From Carex sylvatica (Eukaryota > Streptophyta > Magnoliopsida > Poales > Cyperaceae): DNA of 64,000 nt. Location of the stretch: assembly GCA_964058845.1 (NCBI GenBank), contig CAXKVR010000043.1:248001-312000 (forward strand), in the 5' to 3' direction. The position numbers and the translations under genes are program-made. This document shows, one piece after another, positions 1 through 10,872 of the stretch; position 1 is the first letter of the stretch; every line of letters starts with the position of its first letter. The notes below the pieces were generated by a model. The model did not search any database and was not told the DNA's origin. It worked only from the letters and a program-made list of their open reading frames with translations.

Positions 1-114
1 AATTCAACTATGTTTACTTTTGAAATAAAGAGAAAGTTTAATTGTTACATATATTTGAATTTATTAAATGCATATAAATTAGTGGGCCCGGTATAAATGT
101 GCTGATGTGTAGCC

Positions 115-215
115 TGACGTCATAGTGAAGCAGATGCAAGTATATATTATTTAACTATTCAAATGAATAAGAAAGGAAGATATGTTTGCAAACCAAGTAA
201 GGTGTTTGTATAAAA
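115..215 (+). promoter_or_regulatory. Promoter of small-protein paralogue 1
   Basis: The palindrome TGACGTCA (115-122) is a bZIP-type C-box/CRE site. A TATA box, TATAAAA, lies at 209-215, about 100 bp before the chosen start codon at 315. Placement upstream of a family member that has TATA boxes in all three copies supports the call. Factor binding is inferred. Confidence 0.5.
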
Positions 216-314
216 GAGCCACTCAACGCACTTTTCTCCATGGATCATTCTCCCTCTCCTTCTCCTTCTCCCTCTTTTAGATTTTGTATTCCTTCTTTCA
301 TACACACCATAACA

Positions 315-494
315 ATGGAGAAAGGCATGAGATCACAATTTACATCCGAGACCGCACCTCCAAAGCTCATAACAGTCGTCAGGCGAAAAGTATCGAAAAA
401 CCTCGAAACCATAATTGAAGAAGATGTTGAGGTGGATGTCAAGTTTCGAAAAATTCCGTCTCCTCTATTGTCCCGTGACAACTTTTTATCGTGA
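315..494 (+). CDS. Small plant protein, paralogue 1 of 3 (59 aa, unknown function)
   Basis: Single-exon frame of 59 residues. Its core, TAPPKLITVVRRKVSKNL followed by ETIIEED, aligns with the proteins at 5787 and 12787 (APPKL.VVAR.KV...LDTIPEEDDV and APPEIVQVAR.K...LDSIPEEDDV). An in-frame ATG at 240 exists, but it lies only 25 bp after the TATA box and would add a Ser/Pro-rich leader absent from the paralogues, so 315 is preferred. The acidic end of the core is weaker here (EEDVEVDV) and the tail differs. There is no signal peptide or membrane segment. I do not recognise a named family; the motif looks like a short linear binding motif rather than a folded domain. Function unknown. Confidence 0.65.
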   Translation: MEKGMRSQFTSETAPPKLITVVRRKVSKNLETIIEEDVEVDVKFRKIPSPLLSRDNFLS

Positions 495-1069
495 CGTTTG
501 GAATAGAAGCATCCGGAGTTTGGAAGTATAGCTTAGATATGTTCAAATCATGTCTTTTTTTTTCTTAAAACAGAGAAATGGTGTTTCTCAGCTCTGTGCA
601 CATTAATTTGTTGAGCATGGGAGGTGCTAAAAGAGGTGTACTATTATTTAGCGTACTTTTCTTTTCTTTTTTGTGAAGAGAATGAAAATCAATCTATTGG
701 ATTGTCTAATCTATCTATGTAAATATATTATTTTGTCAATTAATTTATTAAAGGCTTAAGAATTAACGTATTATTGTAGATTAGTTTGAGAATATATATA
801 TATAGTTCTCATGGCCGTTACTATTGAACCGCATTTTGATTGTAATGTTATTTATTTTTATTTTATATATATTTGTGTAATACAAGTCATAATTAACTCT
901 TGAATCCTCTGTAGTCAATCTATGTAAATTATGACATACAGAGTCAAAGAATCACGTACGGAGTGTTATATATATATATACCTTCACATGTATGTATGAA
1001 ATGATTTTTTTCCTTTTAAGCCAAAATTTGGAAATTTTATTTTTTAAGAATAGACTTAATTTGTCTAGC
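495..1069. other. 3' flank of paralogue 1, no gene seen
   Basis: AT-rich sequence with short TA runs. The first 150-200 bases are probably 3' UTR of the gene ending at 494. Nothing else is supportable. Confidence 0.4.
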
Positions 1070-2930
1070 ACTGAAAAAATGTATGAGCAAGTTGAGAGAT
1101 AAAATAGAATTAAGAATTGAAGGTAGTACATAATAAAATATCCTATATATTCTATTCAAATAAATGCAACTTGTTTGTAACATTAAATTCATGGCTTTGG
1201 GGTTTCTGAAGTACTGGCTCACAGCAAAATCATTGGTAATAATTTATTTATTTTTACACTTATTCGATCGATGATTCGTTGGATGTACAGTAATTTTCGT
1301 CTGATAATTTGCAAAAGTGTTTAATATATATTGTCGGTATCGTCATGGTTATTTCAGTCATAAGTGATAAAGAGTGATAAACTCAATTTAAAAGAATAAC
1401 AATTATACTGGTTACTGAAAATATACAATATTTAATAGTCAAAATTGCCATTTTTGTCTTTTTCCAATCCGATATTTAAAGTACATCCTCACAATTTGTA
1501 TGTATTTTGTTATATGTGATGTAGTGATCAAGAGAATTAAATATTGTACATTCTTGTGGTTTTTATTACATGATATGATAAAATGTCTATTTATAGACTA
1601 ATATTTTTTTCTAGAATATTGTACAACAAACTCATTTGATCACTTTTCCTTGTCCATTTATGTTTCTCAATTTTTTTAGTTCAATATTTTAAAATTATGA
1701 CGATTTTTGTGAAATTCATATGTTACCACGTGCGCATCGTAGTGTTGCTTATGACCAAGAAATCATGTGGAGCGGTAACTTGGTGTTGCACATGATAATG
1801 TGGGTCCCACCATATGAAAAGTTCTAAATTCAGCTCAAAATAATTGTGAAACAGAGGAAACTCATGCGCAACACTACGGTGCGTACGTGATAAGTTTTTA
1901 ATTTTACAGATATTAATAGTAAGATTTTTTTTTTGAAATATTGAGGTGGTAGCTAAAAAAATTTCAACTTATGCTTTAAAACCTAAATATCTCCCACAAT
2001 TATACACTGTCTAATTTTTTTTTTTAATCTATTTTTAACGCAAAATCACGGAGTAGTGTTATATACTCGAAATTTTTAAATAGACCATACTTCCAAAAAA
2101 AGGTAAATTAAACAATTACGATTTATGCAAAATTCAAATTTTGATACGGCCGCATCAAAATTAAAAATTTCGAGTAAAATTTTTATACACAGTAACACTG
2201 GAAAATGTATGATCAAACTTTAGAGGTAAAATTAAATTAAAAATTGGAATAAAGATAGTAAAATCTCCTCTCTTATTCAAATTAATGTAGTTATTATGTA
2301 ACATTAAATTCATGGATTCAATGGGTTTCTGCAGTACTGTGTTAATTATAATTTTTTCGACATATATTATTTTACTTCATTTCCGAAGTTTTTTTTTGTC
2401 TGAAAAAATAGGCAATTTCCAAAAGGAGAATCATGTGTGGGCTGTATCTGACACTAAAAGAGAATAATATGAACCGTCAATGTTGCATTTTTAATTCCAA
2501 TAGAATTAGCAAAACTAATAAATTGAAAGACGATATATGAAGGAATAAAATATATATATGCTGGTAATTTACTGGAAATAGACAACACTCAATCAGTCAT
2601 TCAGTCATCATTACCATTTTTGTCTTTTTTCAATCTGATATTTTCATTACATTTTCACTGGTATGTATATTTTTACCGATATTTATTATATGTTATGCAG
2701 TGACAAATCTATATTTGTACCATTTTTGTCTTTTTTCAGTTTGATATTTTCATTACATTTTCTATTTTCACTAGTATGTACATTTGTACCGATATTTGTT
2801 ATATGTTATGCGGTGACAGAGAGAATAAATCTTGTACATTATTGTGATTTTCATTACATGATAAAATGTCTATTTAATCATAGACTAATAAAATTTTATA
2901 GAATTTATATAGTCCAACAAACTCAATATA
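1070..2930. repeat. Diverged direct duplication (1070-1650 and 2200-2930)
   Basis: Blocks recur in the same order and orientation. Examples are the stretch around GTAACATTAAATTCATGG (1180s and 2300s), CCATTTTTGTCTTTTT (about 1450 and 2610) and ACATGATA..AAAATGTCTATTTA (about 1565 and 2855). In the second copy a segment of about 100 bp with CCATTTTTGTCTTTTTTC is itself duplicated (about 2612 and 2719). No coding capacity; short ORFs here are chance. Confidence 0.6.
1724..1893. mobile_element. Small MITE-like element with ~28-bp imperfect inverted ends
   Basis: The left end begins CACGTGCGCATCGTAGTGTT near 1727. The right end, read on the other strand from 1889, is CACGTACGCACCGTAGTGTT. The arms stay similar for about 28 bp (few mismatches) around an interior of about 110 bp. 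A target duplication was not clear, so superfamily is not assigned and the outer boundaries are approximate. Confidence 0.5.
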
Positions 2931-3438
2931 TGGCACAATTTTCAATATTCCAACTATTAATTTGAACAGTATATAATGAACTATTAACGAAAAAAGAATA
3001 TTAAACATAAACTTTCCCATTTGTTCGTATCATCATATATTAAACATTTTAATTCAAACATGGAAGACATGCTTCTGATTGAAGCTTTAATGATTTAATG
3101 GTACATCAAACGCCTTAAACGCTTGGCTAAAGAGAGCGACACACAATCAAATTTTGGAAATTTCTAAATTCCCACGAGCAATAAAGAACAGCGGACACGT
3201 CATTGCTCCTTGCTTGCTTTAATTTGCCACTTGATTCGCTATTAACGGTTCATCAAACACCTTCTTTGTTGTTTCCCGCAAGTTTTTTTTGCCTTGTCAC
3301 TTGTCACTTGTCACAAGCATGATCAAATCAAAAAAAAAAAAAAACAAGGTGGTTTTGTTTGAAAAGGACAACAACAAAAAAGGTTGTCTTTTTATTTAGA
3401 ATTTTGTATATATGCCCTGTAAAATATAGTTATGGAGG
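2931..3438. other. Non-coding stretch, nothing recognised
   Basis: Contains a short tandem of CTTGTCA units (about 3294-3316) and a poly-A run near 3330. The sequence CATCAAAC.CCTT occurs twice (about 3103 and 3252). No gene seen. Confidence 0.35.
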
Positions 3439-3446
3439 GTGAAGGG

Positions 3447-3767
3447 TAGGGGTGAAAACGGATTGGATAGTGGTAAAATTATATTTGTATCCGTTTTTTT
3501 GTTTTTGTTTTGAACACGGATACAAAGTGAATATTAGATGGATACATACGGATACGGATTAGATATCGGATATATGTAGATATATACATACATATTTTCA
3601 TAATATATACTAAACTGTATAGTATATATCTAATATTTGAATACGGATAATTAAAATTCAAAACCATACTCGTACCACTATCCGCACAGATATTCGGATA
3701 TCTATATCTAATTTTCGAATATGAATCCGAATTCGGTCGGATAATATATGATCTGTTTTCAGCCCTA
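3447..3767. mobile_element. hAT-type MITE (321 bp) with 8-bp target duplication
   Basis: The ends are TAGGGGTGAAAACGGAT (3447-3463) and, on the other strand, TAGGGCTGAAAACAGAT (3767-3751): 15 of 17 match. The element is flanked by a perfect 8-bp direct repeat GTGAAGGG (3439-3446 and 3768-3775). The 8-bp duplication is the hAT signature. The interior is rich in CGGATA/TATCCG words and has no coding function; the short minus-strand ORF inside is fortuitous. Confidence 0.8.
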
Positions 3768-3985
3768 GTGAAGGGGCTATAGTTATGTTAGAAATTTAGG
3801 ATGCATTTGGAACTTTTGAATAATTAAAGAAATGATATAATAATGTTATTTTCAATTAGTATGTGAGAATAAAATAAAAAGAGTATTAATTTTGTTTTGT
3901 TTTTAAATAATATAAATATTACTTTGATTGTATACTTCAGAAGTACTAATAAGTTATTTTTATCAAATACTGGGTTGTTGTTATA

Positions 3986-4200
3986 ACGATCAGAGGAGGA
4001 TACAGTAGGAAGTTATGGGGTCAATTGACCCCATTTATTTTCAAAAAAATTATAATCACATAAAATTTTGTATATTTTTGGAGTAAAATGTGACAAAACT
4101 ATAAAATTGACCCTCAATTGAAGTACCAAAAATTTATATAGTTGATTCCTATTCAAATTTGACTCCATACCTTCAAAGTCTGGCTCCGACTATGAATTAA
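3986..4200. mobile_element. Dispersed repeat remnant centred on a 16-bp palindrome
   Basis: Contains GGGGTCAATTGACCCC (4017-4032), found again at 31219-31234 and 35280-35295 with similar neighbouring sequence (a gagga.. lead-in, and a gactcca/ggctcc-type right side). It looks like an old non-autonomous element. Boundaries and class are uncertain. Confidence 0.4.
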
Positions 4201-5452
4201 CGCTAATTTAATAGTATTATGAGAGGAGAAAAGGGTATTTCAATTACTTACAAACATCAATATAAACATTATATTCACATTAGTACTATTCTCATACATT
4301 CAAATATTCTTAGTTTAAGGTGTTTGAAATAATTCATCCAAAGCTTCAAGGTCATGATTTAGATAAGTACAATTAGAAAGAAATTTATTTATAATGTAAA
4401 TGATATATTTGAATATTAATATTTATAAAATAAACAAACAAAAACTACTTATAAATATTTTTATTAATACAAGCATAAATGCGATAGTCCCAAGTATTTG
4501 ATCATATATGATTTATATATTTTTTTATTTACGTGAGCTCTCTAAATATTATATTATTCAAGTATGAATTTGTTGAAATTTAAAGAGATAAAACAAATTT
4601 ATAAACAATTGAGTCACATAAGTACAACTAATTGATTTTATAAAAGTTTTTTTTTTTTATCATACTATTGAATTGTCGAAGGACTGAAAGACCTATATAC
4701 ATTTTTTTTAAGCTTACAAATTGTTGCTACAAATATTAGAGTTGAAATTCCTCCAATATTTTATGTTGAAAACCAAAGGTTGAAAAGCTCATGAGAGGGA
4801 CATATCAGAGAATAGTGTGGCCGCTTAGGCTAAATATCTCTCTATTGTTATTCACGTGATATGAAAAGAGTTTACTTTAGCCAAGAATAATTGATGGTTA
4901 AATATTGTAATATTAAAAAAAATGAATTATTAGCATATTAAATAATAGTTCACAAATTATCAAATTAGTTGTCGAATCATTTGTTTAACGTTGAAATTAA
5001 ATAAATTGTGAAAAATTGTAAATTCGGGTAACATGCTTACAAATTAGATATAAAAGACATTATTCCATTTATATCTCCATTACTATTATTAGTTGAAATG
5101 TTTTAAAAAATCCAAATAGCAATCTGTTTATGTTATAAATTAATTACTTCATCATTTTAAGAGATATTTACCTGAGTGCAGAATGCATCTACAGTCGTTA
5201 AAAGATCCTAACATTTACTTCAGAAAGAAAGTTCAAAACTTCTAGAAACGAATCAACTCGCAAATTGCTAGCTGATCCAAGGTCTGTTCCGTAAATTGTA
5301 AAAACACTATCTTAAAATTAGACAAAATTAATTGGGCATATCTGCAAAGTCATTTTTGTATTATTTCAACTTTTCTTCCTCTTTTGGCCTCTTCGTAGTG
5401 GGACCCCACTTCTACCAGACATCATCCAACGCGTTAAAATAGTCACTCAGCT
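4201..5452. other. Intergenic, no gene seen
   Basis: AT-rich sequence without a plausible coding exon, tRNA or well-bounded element. The last part (about 5380 onward) becomes less AT-rich as it enters the promoter of the next gene. Confidence 0.4.
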
Positions 5453-5669
5453 ACGTGGCATCAACCAACCAACACTACCTAAATTACCCAAATTTTGAGG
5501 TTAGATGTTGACCGTTCAATCAGAATATGGACCCTTTAAGATGCGTGTCATAGCAGATCGGATGGTTTAGATCTAAAAACAAAATTTGGGTTACTTTATC
5601 AGTCCGAAATCCCATCCAACGGTCAAAACAAACCCATCGCATTTCCCGTCTCCTTCCTCCTCTATAAAT
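5453..5669 (+). promoter_or_regulatory. Promoter of small-protein paralogue 2
   Basis: ACGTGGC (5453-5459) matches the ABRE/G-box core used by plant bZIP factors. The TATA box TATAAAT is at 5663-5669, 118 bp before the start codon. The phrase ATCCAACGG occurs here (about 5614) and also upstream of paralogue 3 (about 12634), suggesting shared promoter ancestry. Confidence 0.5.
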
Positions 5670-5786
5670 CCCCTTCGATTCGACCCAGTTTCTCCATCAA
5701 AACACTCGAAGCGCAAGTCTTTTCTTCAATCCAAGTCTATCCAATTTTAATTTCAAGGCAGAAGGTTCGAAGATTGCAATTCAGAG

Positions 5787-5972
5787 ATGGCGAGAGGAAA
5801 CGGATTCCAGTTTGAGATGGAGGTGGCGCCACCAAAGCTGATGGTGGTTGCGAGAGAGAAAGTGAAGAGGCAGCTCGACACGATCCCCGAGGAGGATGAC
5901 GTGGAGCTTCTTCTCCAAGCTGCCACGCCGTTGGATTTGGATGGCGATGAGAGAAGAGATGGAGGCAATTAA
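5787..5972 (+). CDS. Small plant protein, paralogue 2 of 3 (61 aa, unknown function)
   Basis: Single-exon 61-residue protein opening MARGNGFQFEMEVAPPKL, very similar to paralogue 3 (MARDFDPRFEMEVAPPEI). The core is (FEMEVAPP)-(K/E)-(L/I)..VAR.K....LD(T/S)IPEEDDV. The C-terminus is short and charged (DGDERRDGGN). It has its own TATA box 118 bp upstream. No membrane segment or known domain. Local GC rises sharply over the coding region, as expected of a real gene in AT-rich surroundings. Family function is not known to me. Confidence 0.75.
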   Translation: MARGNGFQFEMEVAPPKLMVVAREKVKRQLDTIPEEDDVELLLQAATPLDLDGDERRDGGN

Positions 5973-7061
5973 ATTTGGTCAGGGTTTGCGTATGGGATTA
6001 GAATATTAGATCGAGATTTGTTCATCCGCTACTTGAGTCGTGCTCTTGATGCATTTTATGTACATTTTTCCTTTTATTTTTTTGAGGAAATCGAGCCGCT
6101 TGAGATGTTCGGTTAAATGGGAGAATCTGATTCTCTTTGTTGGTTTTTTGTTTTTACTTTTTTGTTCGTGAACTGTTGTTTTATAAAACAGGCAGCTAGT
6201 GACAATCTTAATTAATGTAAATATGAGAGCTTAATTACTTCTCTTTGGAATTTTAATTGCAAAATGTATGTTTATTCGCTGTTTTGTTCCCTTTTCCTTC
6301 TTCGATGTTAATGTGAAGTGGCGAGAGACATGCGACAAGTCCTGAATTAACGCACAGAGGAATCTTTTGAGTAAAGAATCTTCACCGTCCAGTTAGCTTT
6401 AAGAGTCGTGTGAATTAAATCTGCACTAATATTAAAGACTCTATGCTTTAAGTCATAATCAGATGGGTTTCGTTTACAATCAGATGATCGATCGATATGT
6501 ATTAACTTAAAAGATGCAGACGAACCGTCTGAGCTACTCCGGTATGAAGTAGAATGCACAAGAACGTTTTTTTCAGAATTAGATGCTTACGGATCTTGAA
6601 GTGTATCGGACAACTCCGATACCATTAACCTAAATTTGTTTCAAAGGACCATAGAATTCAAATTTACTTCTTCATATATATACATGACAAAGCAGATAAA
6701 ATTATCCATATTTAAACCCAAATTTTGTGGTACCTTAGGTGAAATGACTTCGCAATCAAAAGGCACAGAGAAAAAAAAATATCTACAAAAGAAATTGACC
6801 AATTGCAAAGCAACCTATCGATTTTGTATTGTAAATTAACAATAAGGATTATTATACTGTTAGAAATTATAATGTACTTCAATTTTATCTGCCGAATATT
6901 TCTTGTTTGGATTCTCAATGAAAATATATATTTCTTCCAGAGGCGCGATCTTACATATTAGGAAAATCAAAACAAATCCCCCTATTTTCTCCGAATGCAA
7001 TATTTTAGTTGTGATGAAATATTATCAGGGATTAAAGTAAAAATAACCGTTTTTTTTTTTT
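5973..7061. other. 3' flank of paralogue 2 and intergenic sequence
   Basis: The first 250 bases or so are likely 3' UTR. The rest is AT-rich, with scattered short ORFs on both strands that show no family resemblance. No gene or bounded element seen. Confidence 0.4.
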
Positions 7062-7748
7062 TACAAAACATAAATTTGTATTTTTTATTATGAAAATATT
7101 AGAAATGTTGGATATATTTCTTTAAAAATAGATGGAATAAATACAATTTGACTTATTAGAAAAACTGTAACTAATAATCCGATCAATATTTTTCAAGCCA
7201 GATTTTTCGCAGCTGTAAGAAAAATTAATATATTTTATTATGTGTTATTGTAAAAAAATAAAAATGCATGGATTCTGAGTTATTGATCCCGGTTCAAAAG
7301 TCACTTCTAGGTAATATAGAAATTATTGTGATCCTTCTAGTACATTTAATTTATAAAAAGTTGTATCAATTTAAAAAAAAAAAAACTTTAAGTTATTTAA
7401 TGATTGTTATTTAAAAAGAATTCTCAAAATAGATACAACTTTTTATAAATTAAACGTACTAGAAGGATCACAATAATTTCTATATTACCTAGAAGTAACT
7501 TTTGAACGAGATCAATAACTCAGAATCCATACATTTTTATTTTTTTTAACAATAACACATAATGAAATATATTAATTTTTCTTACAGCCGCTAAAAATTC
7601 GGCCTGAAAAATATTGATCGGATTATTTGTTATAGTCTTTCTAATAAATCAAATTGTATTGTATTCCATCTATTTTCAAAGAAATATATCCAACATTTCT
7701 AATATTTTCATAAAATATAATAAAAAAAATACAAATTTCTGTTTTGTA
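7062..7748. repeat. Long inverted repeat: ~306/317-bp arms, ~64-bp loop
   Basis: The left arm (7062-7367) starts TACAAAACATAAATTTGTA. The right arm (7432-7748) read in reverse starts TACAAAACAGAAATTTGTA. The arms remain highly similar throughout, including CTAGAAGGATCACAATAA on one arm and its complement on the other. Differences are scattered single bases and small indels. A transcript through it would form a hairpin of about 300 bp. It could be a foldback element or two inverted MITE copies. There is no coding capacity. Confidence 0.85.
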
Positions 7749-7770
7749 TAAAAAAATATATATGTTGGGA

Positions 7771-7829
7771 CCGTGAAACTTTTTCACGGTTTGGAATTGA
7801 AATTCCAAGCCGTGAAAAAATTCCACGGC
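7771..7829. repeat. Cluster of three short palindromes
   Basis: Three hairpins in a row: CCGTGAAA/TTTCACGG (7771-7789), TTGGAATT/AATTCCAA (7791-7808) and GCCGTG/CACGGC-type arms (7809-7829). They lie just outside the long inverted repeat. Probably part of a transposable element remnant. Confidence 0.5.
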
Positions 7830-7929
7830 TTGAGTATTTTTAAAATTATTTTTAAAACTTGATTATTATTATTAAAATAATTTTTTAATTGAGTAAAAAT
7901 AAAAATGTCGGTAGACAGAGGTCCAACCA

Positions 7930-8070
7930 AATTTTCAAGTTATGAAATCAAACATAAATGCTGATCAATTATATTAAATTTTCTTATTATGAATGGAATT
8001 AATTTTACATTATTTATAATATTATACTATAAACTATATATAAAATAAGGCACAAGTACAACATTTTTGA
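7930..8070. repeat. Dispersed repeat, related to 25575-25720
   Basis: The order TTTTCAAG(T/C)TATGA, ..ATAAA.., TGAATG...TTAATTTTA, TATAAACTAT, (A/G)AGGCA is shared with 25575-25720, and more faintly with about 30030-30125. A low-copy old repeat; class not assigned. Confidence 0.4.
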
Positions 8071-8229
8071 AAAATAATAATAATAAAAGTCAATTGATCA
8101 ACCCTCTTAAATGGCTCCGTAGAATAAAAGTTCAAAAAATCTAGATTGTCACTTGTCCGTTATATATGAATTTCAAAACTAACAAGTCTAGAAGCAATGA
8201 CCGATCCACGTAAATAAATTTAGAGAGAG

Positions 8230-10864
8230 CAGTGTTATCAGAATCGGACTGGACTGGACAGTTGGATCAAAAATATCTAGAATCGGTCACTTGTTCGGTT
8301 CGGTTATGTTAAATTATCGCTTCTGCATTGTATCGTTGTTGGACCGGTGAAAAAGGATTTTATCAACTGGTTCTTATAATATTTCGTTGGACAAAACCGT
8401 GTAGAAGTACTGATTCAAATCCAATTTGATAATATGATCTTCTTCTTGTAGAAATTTAATTTCGTGCATCTTCCAAATTCGCTAAGTTTTCCATTTCCAG
8501 CCCATTTTCTTCACTGGCTAAGATGAAAAACAATTAGAATTGACTCTCATTCCTCCTTTAATTTGGCTTTCCTCTTCAATCTTCTTATTTTTATTGTGGT
8601 GTATTGCACAGTGGTTTAAGGGGTTTAAGGGCATTCTGAAGACTAAACTTGAAACGAAATCACTAAAGAACCTGCACCAAATATCGTAAGTAATCTCATT
8701 TAATCATTTAATTCGAATTTGTAGTCCATGCACTTGAAAACATTGAATTTTTGAGATGATTTTATTAAATAGAAGAATGCATTAAACGTGTTTGATGAAA
8801 TGCTCAAATCTAAATAAAGTTTTATATAAGAGTACTGAAATTGCCAATGATTATGTGTGCATGTCTTAGTAATAAATCTATATTATTTACTTGAAATTTC
8901 AGTTTATTAATTTTTCCAATGTGAAGTTAATAGTTTCATAATTTGCTTTTTAGCATATAACTTTCTCTTGATTATTATATACATAGGAAATGTGATATAT
9001 ATTATATTGCTTCAATTGATACTGTTGCTTCCACTGTTATCTGATTCAACTGATAAACTTTAATCTTTTGTCCTAATTGTTAGGTGAAATTTATTTTATT
9101 TTCTCTAATTCTAATTATCATTTTTTTATTCATTCAACTTGCACTTTCTCTGTAAAATATTGTGCAAGTTATGAAACAGGTTATGATGCACTAAAACTGA
9201 ACCCACAGCAGAGTGGATTGGTACACAATTTGTTGACTGATAAAGTGCAAAACATAGTCTTCTTTAATCCATTATATTGGAGAGGAGCTTAACTATATTT
9301 TTATCATTTGAGAAGTTAAATCTTAATTATGGATTAAAAATTAATTATGTAAGATTTGATGGCTCTTGTGTATTTTTGTGCTTGTTAGAATTTACCAAAC
9401 AATAGCATGATTCAATTATTTAACTTATGTAGTGAAAATAGGTTGTCTGACTTATATAAGAACATATATTTTATAATTTAATCATCTTTAATGTCCCCTC
9501 TGATTTCTAAATTGTAATTAAAGAAATCATCATCTTTCAACCTCCATTTTGGCAATTTCATAGTTTAATCATTTTTTTTATCATTTTGTGATTCTTTCAA
9601 TCAATATCCTGCAGAACTGCTACTTTCTTTTATAAAGAATACTAGTATTTTATTTGATTTTGTTATAAGATCACTATTTGGGAGTACACTTGTATTTTCA
9701 TCAAGTTAATTGCTTTTCTTGGAAATTTGACCTGAGAGTATAATAGATATATCTTTTAAGGTGTTGTATTCGAGGTAATTGTATGGCACCAGTATGATTT
9801 TAAGATGTGTTTGACTAATGTGCCATAACTATGAATACAATCTAAATTGTGAATTTGACCTCCATTTATTATTTTACCAACAAGCCTGACACTGCATCTG
9901 ACAATAACACTGAAGAAAAATGTTCTAGAGTCCTAGAGATCAAGATTTCGGCTTCCCAGTGCCCAGCGAATACCTACTGCGATACTGGTTTTTGATGCAG
10001 TCTGACCTGACTTGGGTCAGGTCATGAGTTATAATTCATAAAGATACTGGTTTATTTCATTAAGAGCCCATACCAGTAGGCAGCTACTGCTGGTGTGGAG
10101 CAGTTGTAGTGCTGTAGTGCTTCTGATTAAAAATCTAGATGGTGAACTCAATGGAAGTGAGTGATTTATTTATGTTGTTTATTTATTTTTACTTTACTTC
10201 TCATTTTGTAGATGAAATTTTAAATCTGGATGAGTTTGATTCCGGTGATGAGATCAAAAATCCGTGCACAAATAACGCAGAAAGCGTCCAAGAGCAAGGA
10301 ATTACTCAAATTATTGAGACTAGAGAAACCATAGGAGAGGACCTAGGACATGGAGATCCTAACAATGATATGTATCAGGGTGATTCAATTGCTGAGTGGC
10401 ATTTTACTTTGCTATTTACAATGCATATTTAGGTTTTAGCATTTTAACTTTGTTGTTGGTTAAATTTTTAGCTATTACAAATATTAAACTTTTATTTTGT
10501 GTTATGAGGCTATTTCAAATGTGTGAGGCTACTTGCGACATATTATGTGTCAACTGTCAAGTATATCAGATAATCAAAATGTTGAACTTCTATATGTTGT
10601 TGGTTTTCTATATTTTTTTTTTCTTGATATGTTTCTCTTTGTTAGAGTTTGTTAGAATTGTAGTTTTATTTAATCAGATATGTACTCTCATTATTTATTG
10701 CTAGAAGATGTAAAAATATATAACTAGTTTGACACTTCGATAATAAGTTATATATATTTTAAAAAATCAGTAATTAAATCGGTTGAACCACTGGTCCGAT
10801 CAATAAATCGTTGAACCGAAGCTTTAGCGGTTTGATGTCCGGTCCGGTACTTCTGATAACATTG
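8230..10864 (+). mobile_element. Degenerate hAT element, 2635 bp, with TIRs and 8-bp target duplication
   Basis: The left end CAGTGTTATCAGAA (8230-8243) and the inverted right end CAATGTTATCAGAA (10864-10851) match at 13 of 14 bases. The flanks carry the identical 8-bp direct repeat AGAGAGAG (8222-8229 and 10865-10872). CA(A/G)-starting ends with an 8-bp duplication fit the hAT superfamily. Sub-terminal GGACTGGAC and GGTCCGGTAC blocks resemble transposase-binding repeats. The interior holds only short plus-strand frames, for example 10139-10432 with the acidic stretch DEILNLDEFDSGDEI and 9077-9292, which may be transposase remnants. I cannot identify an intact transposase, so the element is non-autonomous or dead. 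Confidence 0.8.
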
Positions 10865-10872
10865 AGAGAGAG

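Noticed and set aside
10396..10704. 102-codon ORF near the right end of the hAT element
   Set aside because: Phe/Leu/Ile-rich translation of AT-rich DNA, with no transposase motif.
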